Assembly (NCBI RefSeq): GCF_900129575.1
Contig: NZ_FQWE01000005.1
Location: 248,001-312,000 of the forward strand
DNA: 64,000 bases
Origin: Flavobacterium segetis
GTDB taxonomy: Bacteria > Bacteroidota > Bacteroidia > Flavobacteriales > Flavobacteriaceae
Direction of reading: 5' to 3'
The notes below the pieces were generated by a model. It was not told where the DNA came from, made no database searches, and saw only the letters and a list, made by a program, of their open reading frames with translations. How positions within the stretch are numbered: the first letter of the stretch is position 1; each line of letters begins with the position of its first letter. Made by a program: the position numbers and the translations under genes. Of this stretch, positions 44,536-53,238 are shown in pieces.

Positions 44536-45807
44536 TTATGATTGTAGTGCCAGAGATTGTTCTTTTTGAAATTTGGTACCTGTAAAATATATAGTTACAA
44601 GCAGCGATAAAAAAAGATAGCCTGAAATTATATAGGTGGCATAAGGAAAAAGTTGATTCATACCGAACCAGTCTCCAAAATATAAAATTAAACCGATACC
44701 AAAAGTAAAACGAAGACTTTCCCATAAAATCGAAATCTTTCGTGTATCCATTAACTCAGTGTAACTATAAACGGTTAAAAAAATGAAAGCACCGTAAATA
44801 AATACGTTTGGTAAACCAATAATCGCAATTGAGTTGTACATGTAGCTGATCATTAATAAAGTGATTAAAGCTTGAAAAATAGACCAGTACATTAATTTGT
44901 TACAATAAATTGTGCCATATTTCTCAAAATTGTAAACATTCGTAATTTTTGTTACGGGATATTTAATTTCAAAATTTTCTGGTCTCCAACCTGTAGGTTT
45001 AAACCAAATTGTAACTTTATCTTTCCAAGTTTCAGCACGCCAAGCATCTGTAATCATTAACCATAAATGTTGAAAGTTTATACGGATTGGATTCCAAGTT
45101 TTTGCTGGTCTTGTGATGCCGTACACAGGCGTAACATGTGGTAATTCTTCCTGAAAAGTACCAAATAACTTATCCCAAACAATAAAGACTTGAGAGTGAT
45201 TTTTATCCATATATTCTGGGTTTATTGCATGATGGACTCTATGATGGGAAGGAGAAACGAGTATGTTTTCGAGAAAACCAATTTTTTTAATGTGTTTTGT
45301 ATGATACCAAAATTGTAAAAATAAATGTATTGGAATCGTAATCGCAATTACTTTGGCGGGAACGCCAATAAGTGCTGCCGGAATTAACAAGAAGATAAAT
45401 AGATTGACAAAGCTAGAAACAGTTTGGCGTAAGGCACACGCTAAATTAAATTCTTCACTGCTGTGATGAATCGCGTGTTTGTTCCATAAAAAGTTTATCT
45501 GGTGAGATAAGCGGTGGCTCCAATACCCGTAAAAATCAATAACGACAAAACCTATTAAATATGTGAAAACATTAGCTTCCATCTCGAATAAGGCAATTTT
45601 AGAGACCATCCAATCGTATGAAATTAGTGTAATACTAATTCCCAAAACGTCTTTAACTGAATTTATCATGCCAGAACTTACACTGGAAACTGTATCCATA
45701 TTAGGAGAAGAATTTTCTCCTTTGACATGGCCATAAATTTTTTCAATTATGATTAAAATTAAAAAAATAGGCATTACAAACACTAAAATTTTACCATATT
45801 CTTCCAT
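44536..45807 (-). CDS. Sterol desaturase / fatty-acid hydroxylase family, alkylglycerol monooxygenase-like
   Basis: 423 residues. The eight-histidine di-iron pattern is present: HRLSH (98-102), HAIHH (111-115), a His-containing loop after residue 160, and HHRVHH (188-193). Membrane helices surround these boxes, and a further hydrophobic C-terminal region (about 300-410) is longer than in plain desaturases. This longer form resembles alkylglycerol monooxygenase (TMEM195). The di-iron site hydroxylates a lipid with O2. It is the first gene of a two-gene operon with the lysoplasmalogenase. A -7 box TATATTTG lies at 45836-45829 (minus). Confidence 0.85.
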   Translation of the reverse strand: MEEYGKILVFVMPIFLILIIIEKIYGHVKGENSSPNMDTVSSVSSGMINSVKDVLGISITLISYDWMVSKIALFEMEANVFTYLIGFVVIDFYGYWSHRLSHQINFLWNKHAIHHSSEEFNLACALRQTVSSFVNLFIFLLIPAALIGVPAKVIAITIPIHLFLQFWYHTKHIKKIGFLENILVSPSHHRVHHAINPEYMDKNHSQVFIVWDKLFGTFQEELPHVTPVYGITRPAKTWNPIRINFQHLWLMITDAWRAETWKDKVTIWFKPTGWRPENFEIKYPVTKITNVYNFEKYGTIYCNKLMYWSIFQALITLLMISYMYNSIAIIGLPNVFIYGAFIFLTVYSYTELMDTRKISILWESLRFTFGIGLILYFGDWFGMNQLFPYATYIISGYLFLSLLVTIYFTGTKFQKEQSLALQS

Positions 45808-45901
45808 AAAAAAAACTCTTTAGTTATTCAAATATAGAATAAAAGAGAGTTTTTATGAATTATTTGCAGTAAATTTTTTCTATAAAAAAATCTGTAACTT
45901 C

Positions 45902-46177
45902 TTAAATTATTTCAGCATTGAGGCCTGCTTCTAATAATTGCGTGCATTGAGGTTTTAATTTTTCAAAAGAACCGGTTTTAACAGTACATTTTCCATTGTA
46001 GTGAATAATTAATGAACATTGCTCTGCCTGTTCAGGAGTATGTTCACAAACGCGTATTAATGTTTCTATCACATGGTCAAAAGTGTTTACGTCATCATTG
46101 TAAACTACTATTTCATTATCTAATTGAATAGCCTCTTTGACACTGACTCTTTCTCTAACTTTTTCTTTAGTACTCAT
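45902..46177 (-). CDS. clpS: ATP-dependent Clp protease adaptor ClpS
   Basis: 91 residues. After a variable N-terminus, the ClpS core is clear: IVVYNDDVNTFDHVIETLIRV, then CEHTPEQAEQCSLIIHYNGK and the final LLEAGLNAEII. It delivers N-degron substrates to ClpAP-type proteases. It lies 43 bp after prmA on the same strand. A -7 box TAGTTTTG (46222-46215, with TTG 22 bp further up) lies at the end of prmA and may drive it separately. Confidence 0.95.
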   Translation of the reverse strand: MSTKEKVRERVSVKEAIQLDNEIVVYNDDVNTFDHVIETLIRVCEHTPEQAEQCSLIIHYNGKCTVKTGSFEKLKPQCTQLLEAGLNAEII

Positions 46178-46219
46178 TTTGTAGGTTTTTGTACTTTCGT
46201 AATTAATAAAAAAACAAAA

Positions 46220-47053
46220 CTAATTTATGTATTTTAATGAAACCCAATTGTTTCTTTCGAATTTTTTAACATAAGTTAATCCTTTTTCAATGCATGAAGT
46301 GTCGATAAACGGAATGTCCTCGTTGTAAAAACCGCTCAATAGCAAAGTTCCATTCGGATTTAAACAATCAACATAACTTTGCATATCATTCAACAAAATA
46401 TTTCTATTAATATTAGCAATGATTAAATCGTATTTCTTATTTTTTAATAATGCTGCTTCTCCTTCATAAACCGTTATGTGAGAACAATTATTTCGCTCTG
46501 CATTTTCTATAGAATTTAGATAGCACCAGTTGTCAATATCAATTGCATCAATTGGTCTTGCACCTTTCATTTCAGCTAGTATCGCTAATATTGCAGTGCC
46601 ACAACCCATATCAAGCGTTTTTAATCCGGTTACATCCATCTCTAATAAATGCTGAATCATCATGTGTGTAGTTTCATGATGACCCGTTCCAAAACTCATT
46701 TTTGGCTCAATAATAATGTCAAATTCAGCATTAGTTTTTGGATGAAAAGGAGCGCGAACGTGACAATTACCATCAACATCAATTGCCTCAAAGTTTTTTT
46801 CCCATTCTTCGTTCCAGTTTACTTGGTCGATTTCTTCAAAAGTATAACTGATCTGGAATTCATCTGATTGTAAAATTCGAATATCATTAAGAATCATTTC
46901 GTCCCACAAATCTTTTTGTACAAAGGCTGAAATCCCTTTTTCTATCTCTGTAAAACTTTCAAATGCTCTTTCTCCGAGTTCAGCAATCAATATCTCTGAC
47001 CCTAGTTCTTTAGGCTCGATAGTAAAATGATATGCGATATAAATGTTTGACAT
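46220..47053 (-). CDS. prmA: Ribosomal protein L11 methyltransferase
   Basis: 277 residues from the ATG at 47053. The N-terminal substrate-recognition domain is followed by the methyltransferase fold: PKMSFGTGHHETTHMMIQHL, SAM motif I LDMGCGTAILAI, DIDNWCYLNSIENAERN, and the post-I motif IIANINRNILL. It trimethylates L11. The frame runs upstream to a GTG at 47083, but that region holds the -7 box TACCTTTG (47075-47068), so the ATG is preferred. It is divergent from the porin gene and probably cotranscribed with clpS. Confidence 0.96.
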   Translation of the reverse strand: MSNIYIAYHFTIEPKELGSEILIAELGERAFESFTEIEKGISAFVQKDLWDEMILNDIRILQSDEFQISYTFEEIDQVNWNEEWEKNFEAIDVDGNCHVRAPFHPKTNAEFDIIIEPKMSFGTGHHETTHMMIQHLLEMDVTGLKTLDMGCGTAILAILAEMKGARPIDAIDIDNWCYLNSIENAERNNCSHITVYEGEAALLKNKKYDLIIANINRNILLNDMQSYVDCLNPNGTLLLSGFYNEDIPFIDTSCIEKGLTYVKKFERNNWVSLKYIN

Positions 47054-47067
47054 TTTGTTTTTTACTG

Positions 47068-47075
47068 CAAAGGTA
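47068..47075 (-). promoter_or_regulatory. -7 box of prmA
   Basis: TACCTTTG on the minus strand, 14 bp before the ATG at 47053. Confidence 0.4.
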
Positions 47076-47097
47076 ATAATCACTTATCAAATTGTAT

Positions 47098-47125
47098 TTG
47101 GAAATCAAATTTTATTTTAAATTTG
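47098..47125 (+). promoter_or_regulatory. Porin promoter, TTG-N17-TAAATTTG
   Basis: TTG at 47098-47100 and TAAATTTG at 47118-47125 match the flavobacterial -33/-7 consensus and spacing. The porin ATG is at 47146. Confidence 0.55.
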
Positions 47126-47145
47126 TATTTTACACAAAACTACCA

Positions 47146-48369
47146 ATGAGAAAATTCCCTATTTATTTTTTACTTCTATCAAGCTTTTTTGGTTTTTCGC
47201 AAGAGAATATAAAGCAAACGCAGCACAGCAACGATTTGAAATTATCAGCTCTACCTTATTATAGTTTTGGGAAAGGAATAGGAATCACTTCTCCCGATAG
47301 TTTATATCAGGTTAATATACGATTCCGAATGCAAAATAGAGTTACATATACAGAGAATGATGGTAAAGATGGAGTTTACGATGCGCAAATTAGGCGTCTT
47401 CGGCTGCGATTTGACGGATTTGTTGGCAATCCCAAGTTCCTTTATGCGATTCAACTCTCATTTGCACCAGGCGATGTAGGCGAAATTAAAGAGGGTGAGA
47501 ATATTAATATTATTCGTGACGCGGTTGTTTTTTACAGACCAAATAAGCATTGGAATATCAGTTTTGGACAGACTAAACTGCCCGGAAACCGGCAGAGATT
47601 GAATTCCTCTGGAGCATTGCAATTGACGGATCGTTCGATAAATAATGCTCGATTTACAATTGATCGAGATTTTGGCTTTCAGGTTCATAATCTAAATGAG
47701 TTTAAAGATAAATTTTCTTATAATTTTAAAACAGCAGTTTCTACTGGCGAAGGTCGCAACGTAACTGGTAACGCTGATGCAGATCTTGCTTTTACAGGAA
47801 AAATTGAGTTATTACCGTTTGGTGCTTTTAGTAAAGACGGTGCGTATTTTGAAGGTGATATTATTAGAGAGAAGACGGCAAAATTATTACTATCAGCTGC
47901 TTTTCAGCAAAATAATCACGCTAAGAGGACCCAAGGCCAACTAGGGAATGATTTATTTGAAGCGCGCACTATGAAATCTGTTATGCTAGATGCTATTTTA
48001 AAATATAACGGGTGGGCGGCAATGTCCAGTTATATGTCCAGAAATACGTCAAGAAATGCCGTTACGATAAATCCTTTAAATAATTCTCAATTAAATTTTG
48101 CATACGTAGGTAGTGGTTTTGATTATCAGTTGAGTTACAATTTTCCATCTAATTATGAAATTATAGGTAGGTATTCTACCCAAAAAGTAGCGAAAGATAT
48201 CGAAATTCTTACTCCTAATACGAAGCAATATACCGTAGGTGTAACTAAATATTTATGGCAGCATAATTTTAAATTACAAACGGAGCTGACCTTTGATACT
48301 CTAGATTATTACAGTGGAAGTACTAAAAATAATTGGTATCTGCGTTTCCAAGTCGAAATAGGTATTTAA
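47146..48369 (+). CDS. Phosphate-selective-type outer-membrane porin (OprP/OprO family)
   Basis: 407 residues from the ATG at 47146, giving a signal peptide (MRKFPIYFLLLSSFFGFSQ); an in-frame TTG 54 bp upstream is inside the promoter region. The mature barrel has family features: YQVNIRFRMQNRVTYTEND, RRLRLRFDGFVGNPKFLYAI, the WNISFGQTKLPGNRQRLNSS segment with its Arg, and a C-terminal strand ending WYLRFQVEIGI. Relatives pass phosphate or other anions; substrate here is unproven. It ends at a bidirectional terminator shared with tpiA. Confidence 0.88.
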   Translation: MRKFPIYFLLLSSFFGFSQENIKQTQHSNDLKLSALPYYSFGKGIGITSPDSLYQVNIRFRMQNRVTYTENDGKDGVYDAQIRRLRLRFDGFVGNPKFLYAIQLSFAPGDVGEIKEGENINIIRDAVVFYRPNKHWNISFGQTKLPGNRQRLNSSGALQLTDRSINNARFTIDRDFGFQVHNLNEFKDKFSYNFKTAVSTGEGRNVTGNADADLAFTGKIELLPFGAFSKDGAYFEGDIIREKTAKLLLSAAFQQNNHAKRTQGQLGNDLFEARTMKSVMLDAILKYNGWAAMSSYMSRNTSRNAVTINPLNNSQLNFAYVGSGFDYQLSYNFPSNYEIIGRYSTQKVAKDIEILTPNTKQYTVGVTKYLWQHNFKLQTELTFDTLDYYSGSTKNNWYLRFQVEIGI

Positions 48370-48372
48370 TGA

Positions 48373-48406
48373 AAAAGCGGTAAATTTCAAAAATTTACCG
48401 CTTTTT
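48373..48406. terminator. Bidirectional terminator between porin and tpiA
   Basis: Perfect 15-bp arms AAAAGCGGTAAATTT (48373-48387) and AAATTTACCGCTTTT (48391-48405), loop CAA, with T runs on both strands. It lies 4 bp after the porin stop and 18 bp after the tpiA stop. Confidence 0.92.
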
Positions 48407-48423
48407 TTCCTTTTAAATGAAAT

Positions 48424-49176
48424 CTATATTGCATTTACAATTGCAACAAAGTCATCTGCTTTTAGCGCTGCTCCACCTATAAGACCTCCGTCAACATCTG
48501 GTTTTGAGAAAATTTCTTTTGCATTGTCAGGTTTAACGCTTCCTCCGTAAAGTATTGATACGTTATCAGCAATATCAGGGCCAAATGCAGTAAGTACAGT
48601 GCGTCTAATAAATTCATGCATTTCTTGTGCTTGCTCTGGCGAAGCTGTTTCACCAGTCCCAATTGCCCAAACAGGCTCGTAGGCTAAAACGATCCTTTCC
48701 CAATTATTAGCGTTAATATGAAATAAACCATCTTTTAACTGATTCTCAACTACATTAAAATGATTTTTAGTTTGACGATCTTTTAATTCCTCTCCAAAAC
48801 AAAAAATAACAGTCATTTCATGAGTAAGAGCGGTATTCACTTTAGCGGCTATTAATGCATCTGTTTCGTGAAAAATAGCTCGACGTTCTGAATGTCCTAG
48901 GATAACGATATTTACGCCAATACTCTTCAACATATCTGCTGAAACTTCGCCTGTAAAAGCACCCGCTTCCGCTTGATGAACATTTTGTGCAGCTACATCA
49001 ATATTAGTAAATTCCAAATGATCTACAGCCGAGGCTAAATTTACAAATGTAGGAGCTACAATGATTTGCACATCAGTATCTGTTGGTATTTTTGCAATTA
49101 ATTCATTTAATAAATCTTCTGTTTGCTCTGCATTTTTATGCATCTTCCAGTTTCCTGCAATAATCTTTTTTCTCAT
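48424..49176 (-). CDS. tpiA: Triosephosphate isomerase
   Basis: 250 residues, full length. Active-site segments: AGNWKMHKN (Lys), VILGHSERRAIF (His), AYEPVWAIGTGETASPEQAQ (Glu and loop 6), and the phosphate-binding ILYGGSVKPDN and GGLIGGAAL. It interconverts dihydroxyacetone phosphate and glyceraldehyde 3-phosphate in glycolysis. It is the last gene of a minus-strand run DUF1599 / MauE-redoxin / TlpA-like / tpiA; a similar set is common in the phylum, though no metabolic link to tpiA is obvious. Confidence 0.98.
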   Translation of the reverse strand: MRKKIIAGNWKMHKNAEQTEDLLNELIAKIPTDTDVQIIVAPTFVNLASAVDHLEFTNIDVAAQNVHQAEAGAFTGEVSADMLKSIGVNIVILGHSERRAIFHETDALIAAKVNTALTHEMTVIFCFGEELKDRQTKNHFNVVENQLKDGLFHINANNWERIVLAYEPVWAIGTGETASPEQAQEMHEFIRRTVLTAFGPDIADNVSILYGGSVKPDNAKEIFSKPDVDGGLIGGAALKADDFVAIVNAI

Positions 49177-49243
49177 TTTAGTTGTATTATGTTTTATTCT
49201 AATTTCATTATAATTTTGTAATTGATCAATTACGGTTAAAGTA

Positions 49244-49738
49244 TTATTTTAATTCCTTCAACGTTTCATTGATTTTTTCAAAATCAGTTTCGATAGCGCG
49301 GTATAAAACAATTTTACCATCTTTGTCAACAATTATATACCTTGGAATCCAATCTACATCTACTGCTTTTGCAAAAACGCCTTTCATTTGGTCATTTGCC
49401 ATAAAGTGATCTCCTTGCAGTTCATGTTTTACAAGACCATCTTTCCACGCTTCAACCTTTCTATCCATTGAAATAAATAAATACGCAACATCAGGGTTTT
49501 GCGCTTGTAATTCTTTTATTTTTGGCATTGCTTTCACACAATCGCCACACCAAGAAGCCCATACTTCAATTACTAAAGTCTTTCCTTTGTATTTTTGCAA
49601 AATATCTCTGAAAGCAACTTGGCTACCATCTGTTGCTAAAAGTGTTTCTGATAAAGCTTCCTGTGAGAATTCTGTTTTTTCGCTTTTAGAACACGAAAAT
49701 GCTGCAAAAGCAAATAAAGCTACTATAATTTTTTTCAT
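49244..49738 (-). CDS. TlpA-like thioredoxin-fold lipoprotein with CGDC site
   Basis: 164 residues. The lipobox FAAFSCSK gives Cys16. A complete thioredoxin-like/redoxin fold follows: TLVIEVWASWCGDCVKAMP with the active site C64-G-D-C67, LFISMDRKVEAW, and the cis-Pro region DWIPRYIIVDKDG. The CGDC pair is less common than CxPC; Asp between the cysteines should change the redox potential. It lies at the periplasmic face of a membrane, probably reducing a disulfide. The upstream gene encodes a DoxX/MauE protein with a CGCFGD motif, so the two may form a redox pair (inference). Confidence 0.88.
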   Translation of the reverse strand: MKKIIVALFAFAAFSCSKSEKTEFSQEALSETLLATDGSQVAFRDILQKYKGKTLVIEVWASWCGDCVKAMPKIKELQAQNPDVAYLFISMDRKVEAWKDGLVKHELQGDHFMANDQMKGVFAKAVDVDWIPRYIIVDKDGKIVLYRAIETDFEKINETLKELK

Positions 49739-49927
49739 TATTTATATTTTTAGTAAAGTTAAAAAAAGAATTGAGATTTAAAGTTTATAATCTATTTTGA
49801 AAAAAAACAACTAAATTTACTATCGTTATAGTTAATAAGTTTAAGAAATTATTTACCTTCTAGATCTAGAGTAAATAAGTTTAGCTCTAAAGTTATCAAG
49901 ACTTTATAGCTAAAGTTCAAGAAATGT

Positions 49928-51028
49928 TTATAGTTTTAAATCGGATAGATCATTGTGATGCACTTTCTGCATTATTGTACCCTTTTCAAGAATTACAATA
50001 CTGGGATTCGCTCGTTCGATTGTTTTTAATGTAATAGCATCACAAAAATAAAACTCAAATGTAAGTCCAAATTGTTTTTTAGCAGCACCTATTTCTTCAG
50101 CTGATGATGATGTCATTCCCGCTACTTTATATCCTTTTGCTTTAGCATCAAGATATAATTTTTCCATTTTAGCTAATCCATCTTTGTCCGCATTTGGTAA
50201 ATCGTATGCAACAATCAAAATTGTTTTTGGTGCTTCTAGAAATTCGGTCGTATAATCAACGTCGTCTTTCTCCATGGTAAAATCGTGAATAGGAGGGACG
50301 TAACCTTCAGTTATAACTTTATCCTTGCGATCAACAAAAACTGCACCTTCGGGAATGTTCATTAAGTCTTTTTCAGTAAATTCCGTGTCTACGCCATTAA
50401 CTTTATAAATAAAGACCATTTCAACAACTGATTTTTCTGCATTGTCAGGAATACGCATTCCTTTTTGAATATTATTACCAACTTTATAGGGGCGAAAATC
50501 AATGATTGGTAAATGATTTAAGACAATAAAACCTAAAAGTGAACACAAAGCAATACTGGCGTAGAAAATAATATTTTGGATGCTAGTTTTGAAAAGAGGT
50601 TTAATCAATATTCTATTTAAATATAGGATTAGGATAAAGAAAAGAAGTACTACATCTTTAGTAAAGGATTCCCACGGCGTCAATTTTAATGCGTCGCCAA
50701 AACAACCACAATCTTTTACAACATTAAAGTATGCAGAATAAAAAGTAAGAAAAGTGAACATTACTATTAAAAGTAGCAAACTCCAAATCGTGAATTTTGT
50801 TTTGTGACCAATGAGCAGCATGATGCCTAATACTACTTCAATAATTACTAAAAAAATAGCTAACGCTAATGAAAAAGGTACAAAGAAAGGCATGTTAAAG
50901 ACAGGTTCACTGAAATATTCTGCTAATTTATAGGAGAATCCTAATGGGTCATTAAGTTTTATTAATCCCGAAACTATAAAAAGTATCCCAACAAATATTC
51001 TAGAAAATTGAGTTATTATATTTTTCAT
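49928..51028 (-). CDS. BT_3928-type protein: MauE/DoxX membrane domain plus redoxin-like domain
   Basis: 366 residues. Residues 1-140 hold four membrane helices of the DoxX/MauE type, with the motif D106-CGCFGD (107-112) in the loop after helix 3. Another helix (about 151-170) leads to an exported C-terminal domain (about 185-366) that has a redoxin-like fold (TILIVAYDL; KGYKVAGMTSS; PSIVILEKGTIMQKV) but no CxxC. Its only Cys is in FYFCDA. MauE relatives help make disulfides in the periplasm. The tail domain may be a non-catalytic partner site. It stands 189 bp upstream of the TlpA-like gene. Confidence 0.85.
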   Translation of the reverse strand: MKNIITQFSRIFVGILFIVSGLIKLNDPLGFSYKLAEYFSEPVFNMPFFVPFSLALAIFLVIIEVVLGIMLLIGHKTKFTIWSLLLLIVMFTFLTFYSAYFNVVKDCGCFGDALKLTPWESFTKDVVLLFFILILYLNRILIKPLFKTSIQNIIFYASIALCSLLGFIVLNHLPIIDFRPYKVGNNIQKGMRIPDNAEKSVVEMVFIYKVNGVDTEFTEKDLMNIPEGAVFVDRKDKVITEGYVPPIHDFTMEKDDVDYTTEFLEAPKTILIVAYDLPNADKDGLAKMEKLYLDAKAKGYKVAGMTSSSAEEIGAAKKQFGLTFEFYFCDAITLKTIERANPSIVILEKGTIMQKVHHNDLSDLKL

Positions 51029-51154
51029 TATTTTTTTTGTTTATCACTAATTGTATTTGTTGTTTTTATTCTATTCTTGGACTTTAAGACTAAAATTTAA
51101 TTTTGTCCCATAACTGTGAACTCAAGATCTAATTTTAACTATTTCATTTGTTAC

Positions 51155-51700
51155 TTATTTGTTTCCAAAGCCCATTAAAATCAGAGCAAAAACGGAGTAA
51201 TTAATCATATCTTGATAATTAGCATCGATTCCCTCAGATACTAAAGTTTTGCCTTTGTTATCCTCAATTTGTTTCACTCGAAGCAATTTTTGTAAAATTA
51301 AATCAGTTAGTGAACTCACTCGCATTTCGCGCCAAGCTTCGCCGTAATCATGATTTTTATTTTCCATCAATTCCTTAGTTACTTTAATCATAGTATCATA
51401 CCATTTAGTGGCTTTTTCAACAGTTAAATCCGGTTGCTCTACGACACCCAGTTCCAGCTGGATCAAAGCCATAATCGAGTAATTAATTATGCCAATGAAT
51501 TCCCCGCTTTCATCTTCATCAATTTTACGGATTTCATTTTCTTGTAAACTTCTAATACGTTGTGCTTTTATGTAAAGTTGATCCGTTACAGAAGGTAATC
51601 GTAAAATGCGCCATGCACAGCCATAATCTTTCATTTTGTTAATAAAAAGTTCGCGACTTATTCCAATAACACTATCATATTCCTTTGAGGTATTCTTCAT
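51155..51700 (-). CDS. DUF1599 domain-containing protein
   Basis: 181 residues from the ATG at 51700. The protein consists of two similar halves: MKDYGCAWRILRLPSVTDQL with LYIKAQRIRSLQEN, and NHDYGEAWREMRVSSLTDLI with LQKLLRVKQIED. This is the duplicated DUF1599 fold, all-alpha and distantly like the nucleotide pyrophosphohydrolase MazG superfamily. The frame extends 84 bp upstream, but a promoter (TTG-N21-TATTTTTG, 51762-51731 minus) lies in that stretch. It is divergent from folP, as in many Bacteroidota. Biochemical role unknown. Confidence 0.9.
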   Translation of the reverse strand: MKNTSKEYDSVIGISRELFINKMKDYGCAWRILRLPSVTDQLYIKAQRIRSLQENEIRKIDEDESGEFIGIINYSIMALIQLELGVVEQPDLTVEKATKWYDTMIKVTKELMENKNHDYGEAWREMRVSSLTDLILQKLLRVKQIEDNKGKTLVSEGIDANYQDMINYSVFALILMGFGNK

Positions 51701-51730
51701 TATTGATGTATATTTGTATTCAAAATTTCT

Positions 51731-51762
51731 CAAAAATAATACATTTTTATTTGAAAGTACAA
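51731..51762 (-). promoter_or_regulatory. DUF1599 promoter, TTG-N21-TATTTTTG
   Basis: On the minus strand TTG (51762-51760) and TATTTTTG (51738-51731) with 21-bp spacing, 30 bp upstream of the ATG at 51700. Confidence 0.45.
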
Positions 51763-51787
51763 TTTTGATCTCTAAAACCATCAACGA

Positions 51788-52612
51788 ATGACTATTAATT
51801 GTAAAGGAATATTAGTAGATTTAGCAACGCCTAAAGTAATGGGTATTTTAAATATAACGCCTAACTCCTTTTATGACGGTGGAAAGTATAAAAACGAAAA
51901 CGAAATTCTATCTCAGGTCGAGAAAATGCTAAATGAAGGTGCTGATTTTATTGACATTGGCGCGTACTCCAGTAAACCGAGTGCTGAGTTTGTCCCCGAA
52001 AAAGAAGAAATATCGAGAATCATTCCCGTAGTAAATTTAATTATCCAGCATTTTCCAGAAACTTATCTATCTATCGACACCTTTAGAAGTGAAGTGGCTA
52101 AAGCATCTTTAGAAAGTGGTGCCGCAATTATCAATGATATTTCAGCAGGAAAGCTTGATGACAAAATGTTTGAAATAATTGGTAAATATAACGTTCCTTA
52201 TATAATGATGCATATGCGTGGCACTCCACAAACAATGCAAAGTTTGACTAATTACGATGATATTGTTAAAGAAATTCTTTTTTATTTTTCAGAAAGAGTA
52301 GCTAAAGCGCGCACTTTTGGTATTAATGATCTAATTGTTGATCCTGGATTTGGATTTGCTAAAACGTTAGATCAAAATTACGAGGTTTTTCAAAAAATGG
52401 AATTGTTTAAAATATTAGAATTGCCCTTACTGGCAGGTGTTTCAAGAAAATCAATGATTTATAAAATTTTCGATGGTACTGCAGAAAGTGCTTTAAACGG
52501 AACTACAGTTTTAAATACTATGGCACTTATAAGTGGAGCTAAAATTCTCAGAGTGCACGATATAAAAGAAGCTGTAGAATGCGTTACCTTATTTAATAAA
52601 ATAAATTCTTAA
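51788..52612 (+). CDS. folP: Dihydropteroate synthase
   Basis: 274 residues. Motifs in order: VMGILNITPNSFYDGGKY, FIDIGAYSSKPSAEFV, YLSIDTFRSEVAKASLESGA, INDISAGKLDD, YIMMHMRGTPQTMQ, LIVDPGFGFAKTLDQNYEVF, LPLLAGVSRKSMIYK and the C-terminal LRVHDIKEAVECV. It joins p-aminobenzoate to the pterin diphosphate in folate synthesis. It is divergent from DUF1599 with only 87 bp between starts, and the following lipoprotein gene begins 2 bp after its stop, suggesting one transcript. Confidence 0.97.
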   Translation: MTINCKGILVDLATPKVMGILNITPNSFYDGGKYKNENEILSQVEKMLNEGADFIDIGAYSSKPSAEFVPEKEEISRIIPVVNLIIQHFPETYLSIDTFRSEVAKASLESGAAIINDISAGKLDDKMFEIIGKYNVPYIMMHMRGTPQTMQSLTNYDDIVKEILFYFSERVAKARTFGINDLIVDPGFGFAKTLDQNYEVFQKMELFKILELPLLAGVSRKSMIYKIFDGTAESALNGTTVLNTMALISGAKILRVHDIKEAVECVTLFNKINS

Positions 52613-52614
52613 TT

Positions 52615-53238
52615 ATGAAATACTTCGCGTTATTTGCGTTATTTACTTTATTTTCTTGTAGCAATAAAGAAGATATATTACTTCCAAAATCAAATATAAC
52701 TATTGTTAAAGAGGTCAATGATTTATCACCAATTTATATTTTTTTTAGAACAAAACAAAAAGATACAATAGCAGAAGTCAACCGTAAAAACAGTATTATT
52801 TCGACCAATTGGATTTTAAATATTGATAAGCGTTTACCATTGCGATTAGTGATTCCCGAGATTATAAAGCTACAGCAAAAAAAGCGTGAGGAAAAAGCAC
52901 ATAAAAACGAAAAAGCAGAAAATTACTATTCCTATGCAGATACCATTAGTAAAAATTTAGCATTTATTGCTTTTACAAATGTTTATTATAAAATGGAGAA
53001 ACCTAAAGGTAATATTGTTTATTTTGATAGTAAAAGTGAAATTACTCTTAATAATGTACAAATTAAAAAAGATGAGCTAAAAAAGTACTTAGTTGGATTA
53101 AAGGAAGAGCAATTAAATCCTTTCGTTTTCTGCTTCAGTGAGAATTTGTCTTACGGAAGTTATATTCAAAGTAAAATATTTATTGAAAGTATAATTCCGT
53201 CATTGCCTAATCTGGAATTTAATGAATTTGTGTTTTAA
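52615..53238 (+). CDS. Hypothetical lipoprotein with ExbD/TolR-like C-terminal segment
   Basis: 207 residues. The lipoprotein signal has Cys15 (FTLFSCSNK). The middle (about 85-105) is a Lys/Glu-rich helical stretch. Residues about 140-198 (SEITLNNVQIKKDELKKYLV, then PFVFCFSENLSYGSYIQSKI and FIESIIPSL) follow the strand-helix-strand order of the ExbD/TolR periplasmic domain: a short strand with a tight turn, an ELKKYL helix, a strand, then the D/N-x-x-Y-G turn and a helix. There is no N-terminal proton-channel helix, only the signal. The start is 2 bp after folP. Function unknown. Confidence 0.7.
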   Translation: MKYFALFALFTLFSCSNKEDILLPKSNITIVKEVNDLSPIYIFFRTKQKDTIAEVNRKNSIISTNWILNIDKRLPLRLVIPEIIKLQQKKREEKAHKNEKAENYYSYADTISKNLAFIAFTNVYYKMEKPKGNIVYFDSKSEITLNNVQIKKDELKKYLVGLKEEQLNPFVFCFSENLSYGSYIQSKIFIESIIPSLPNLEFNEFVF

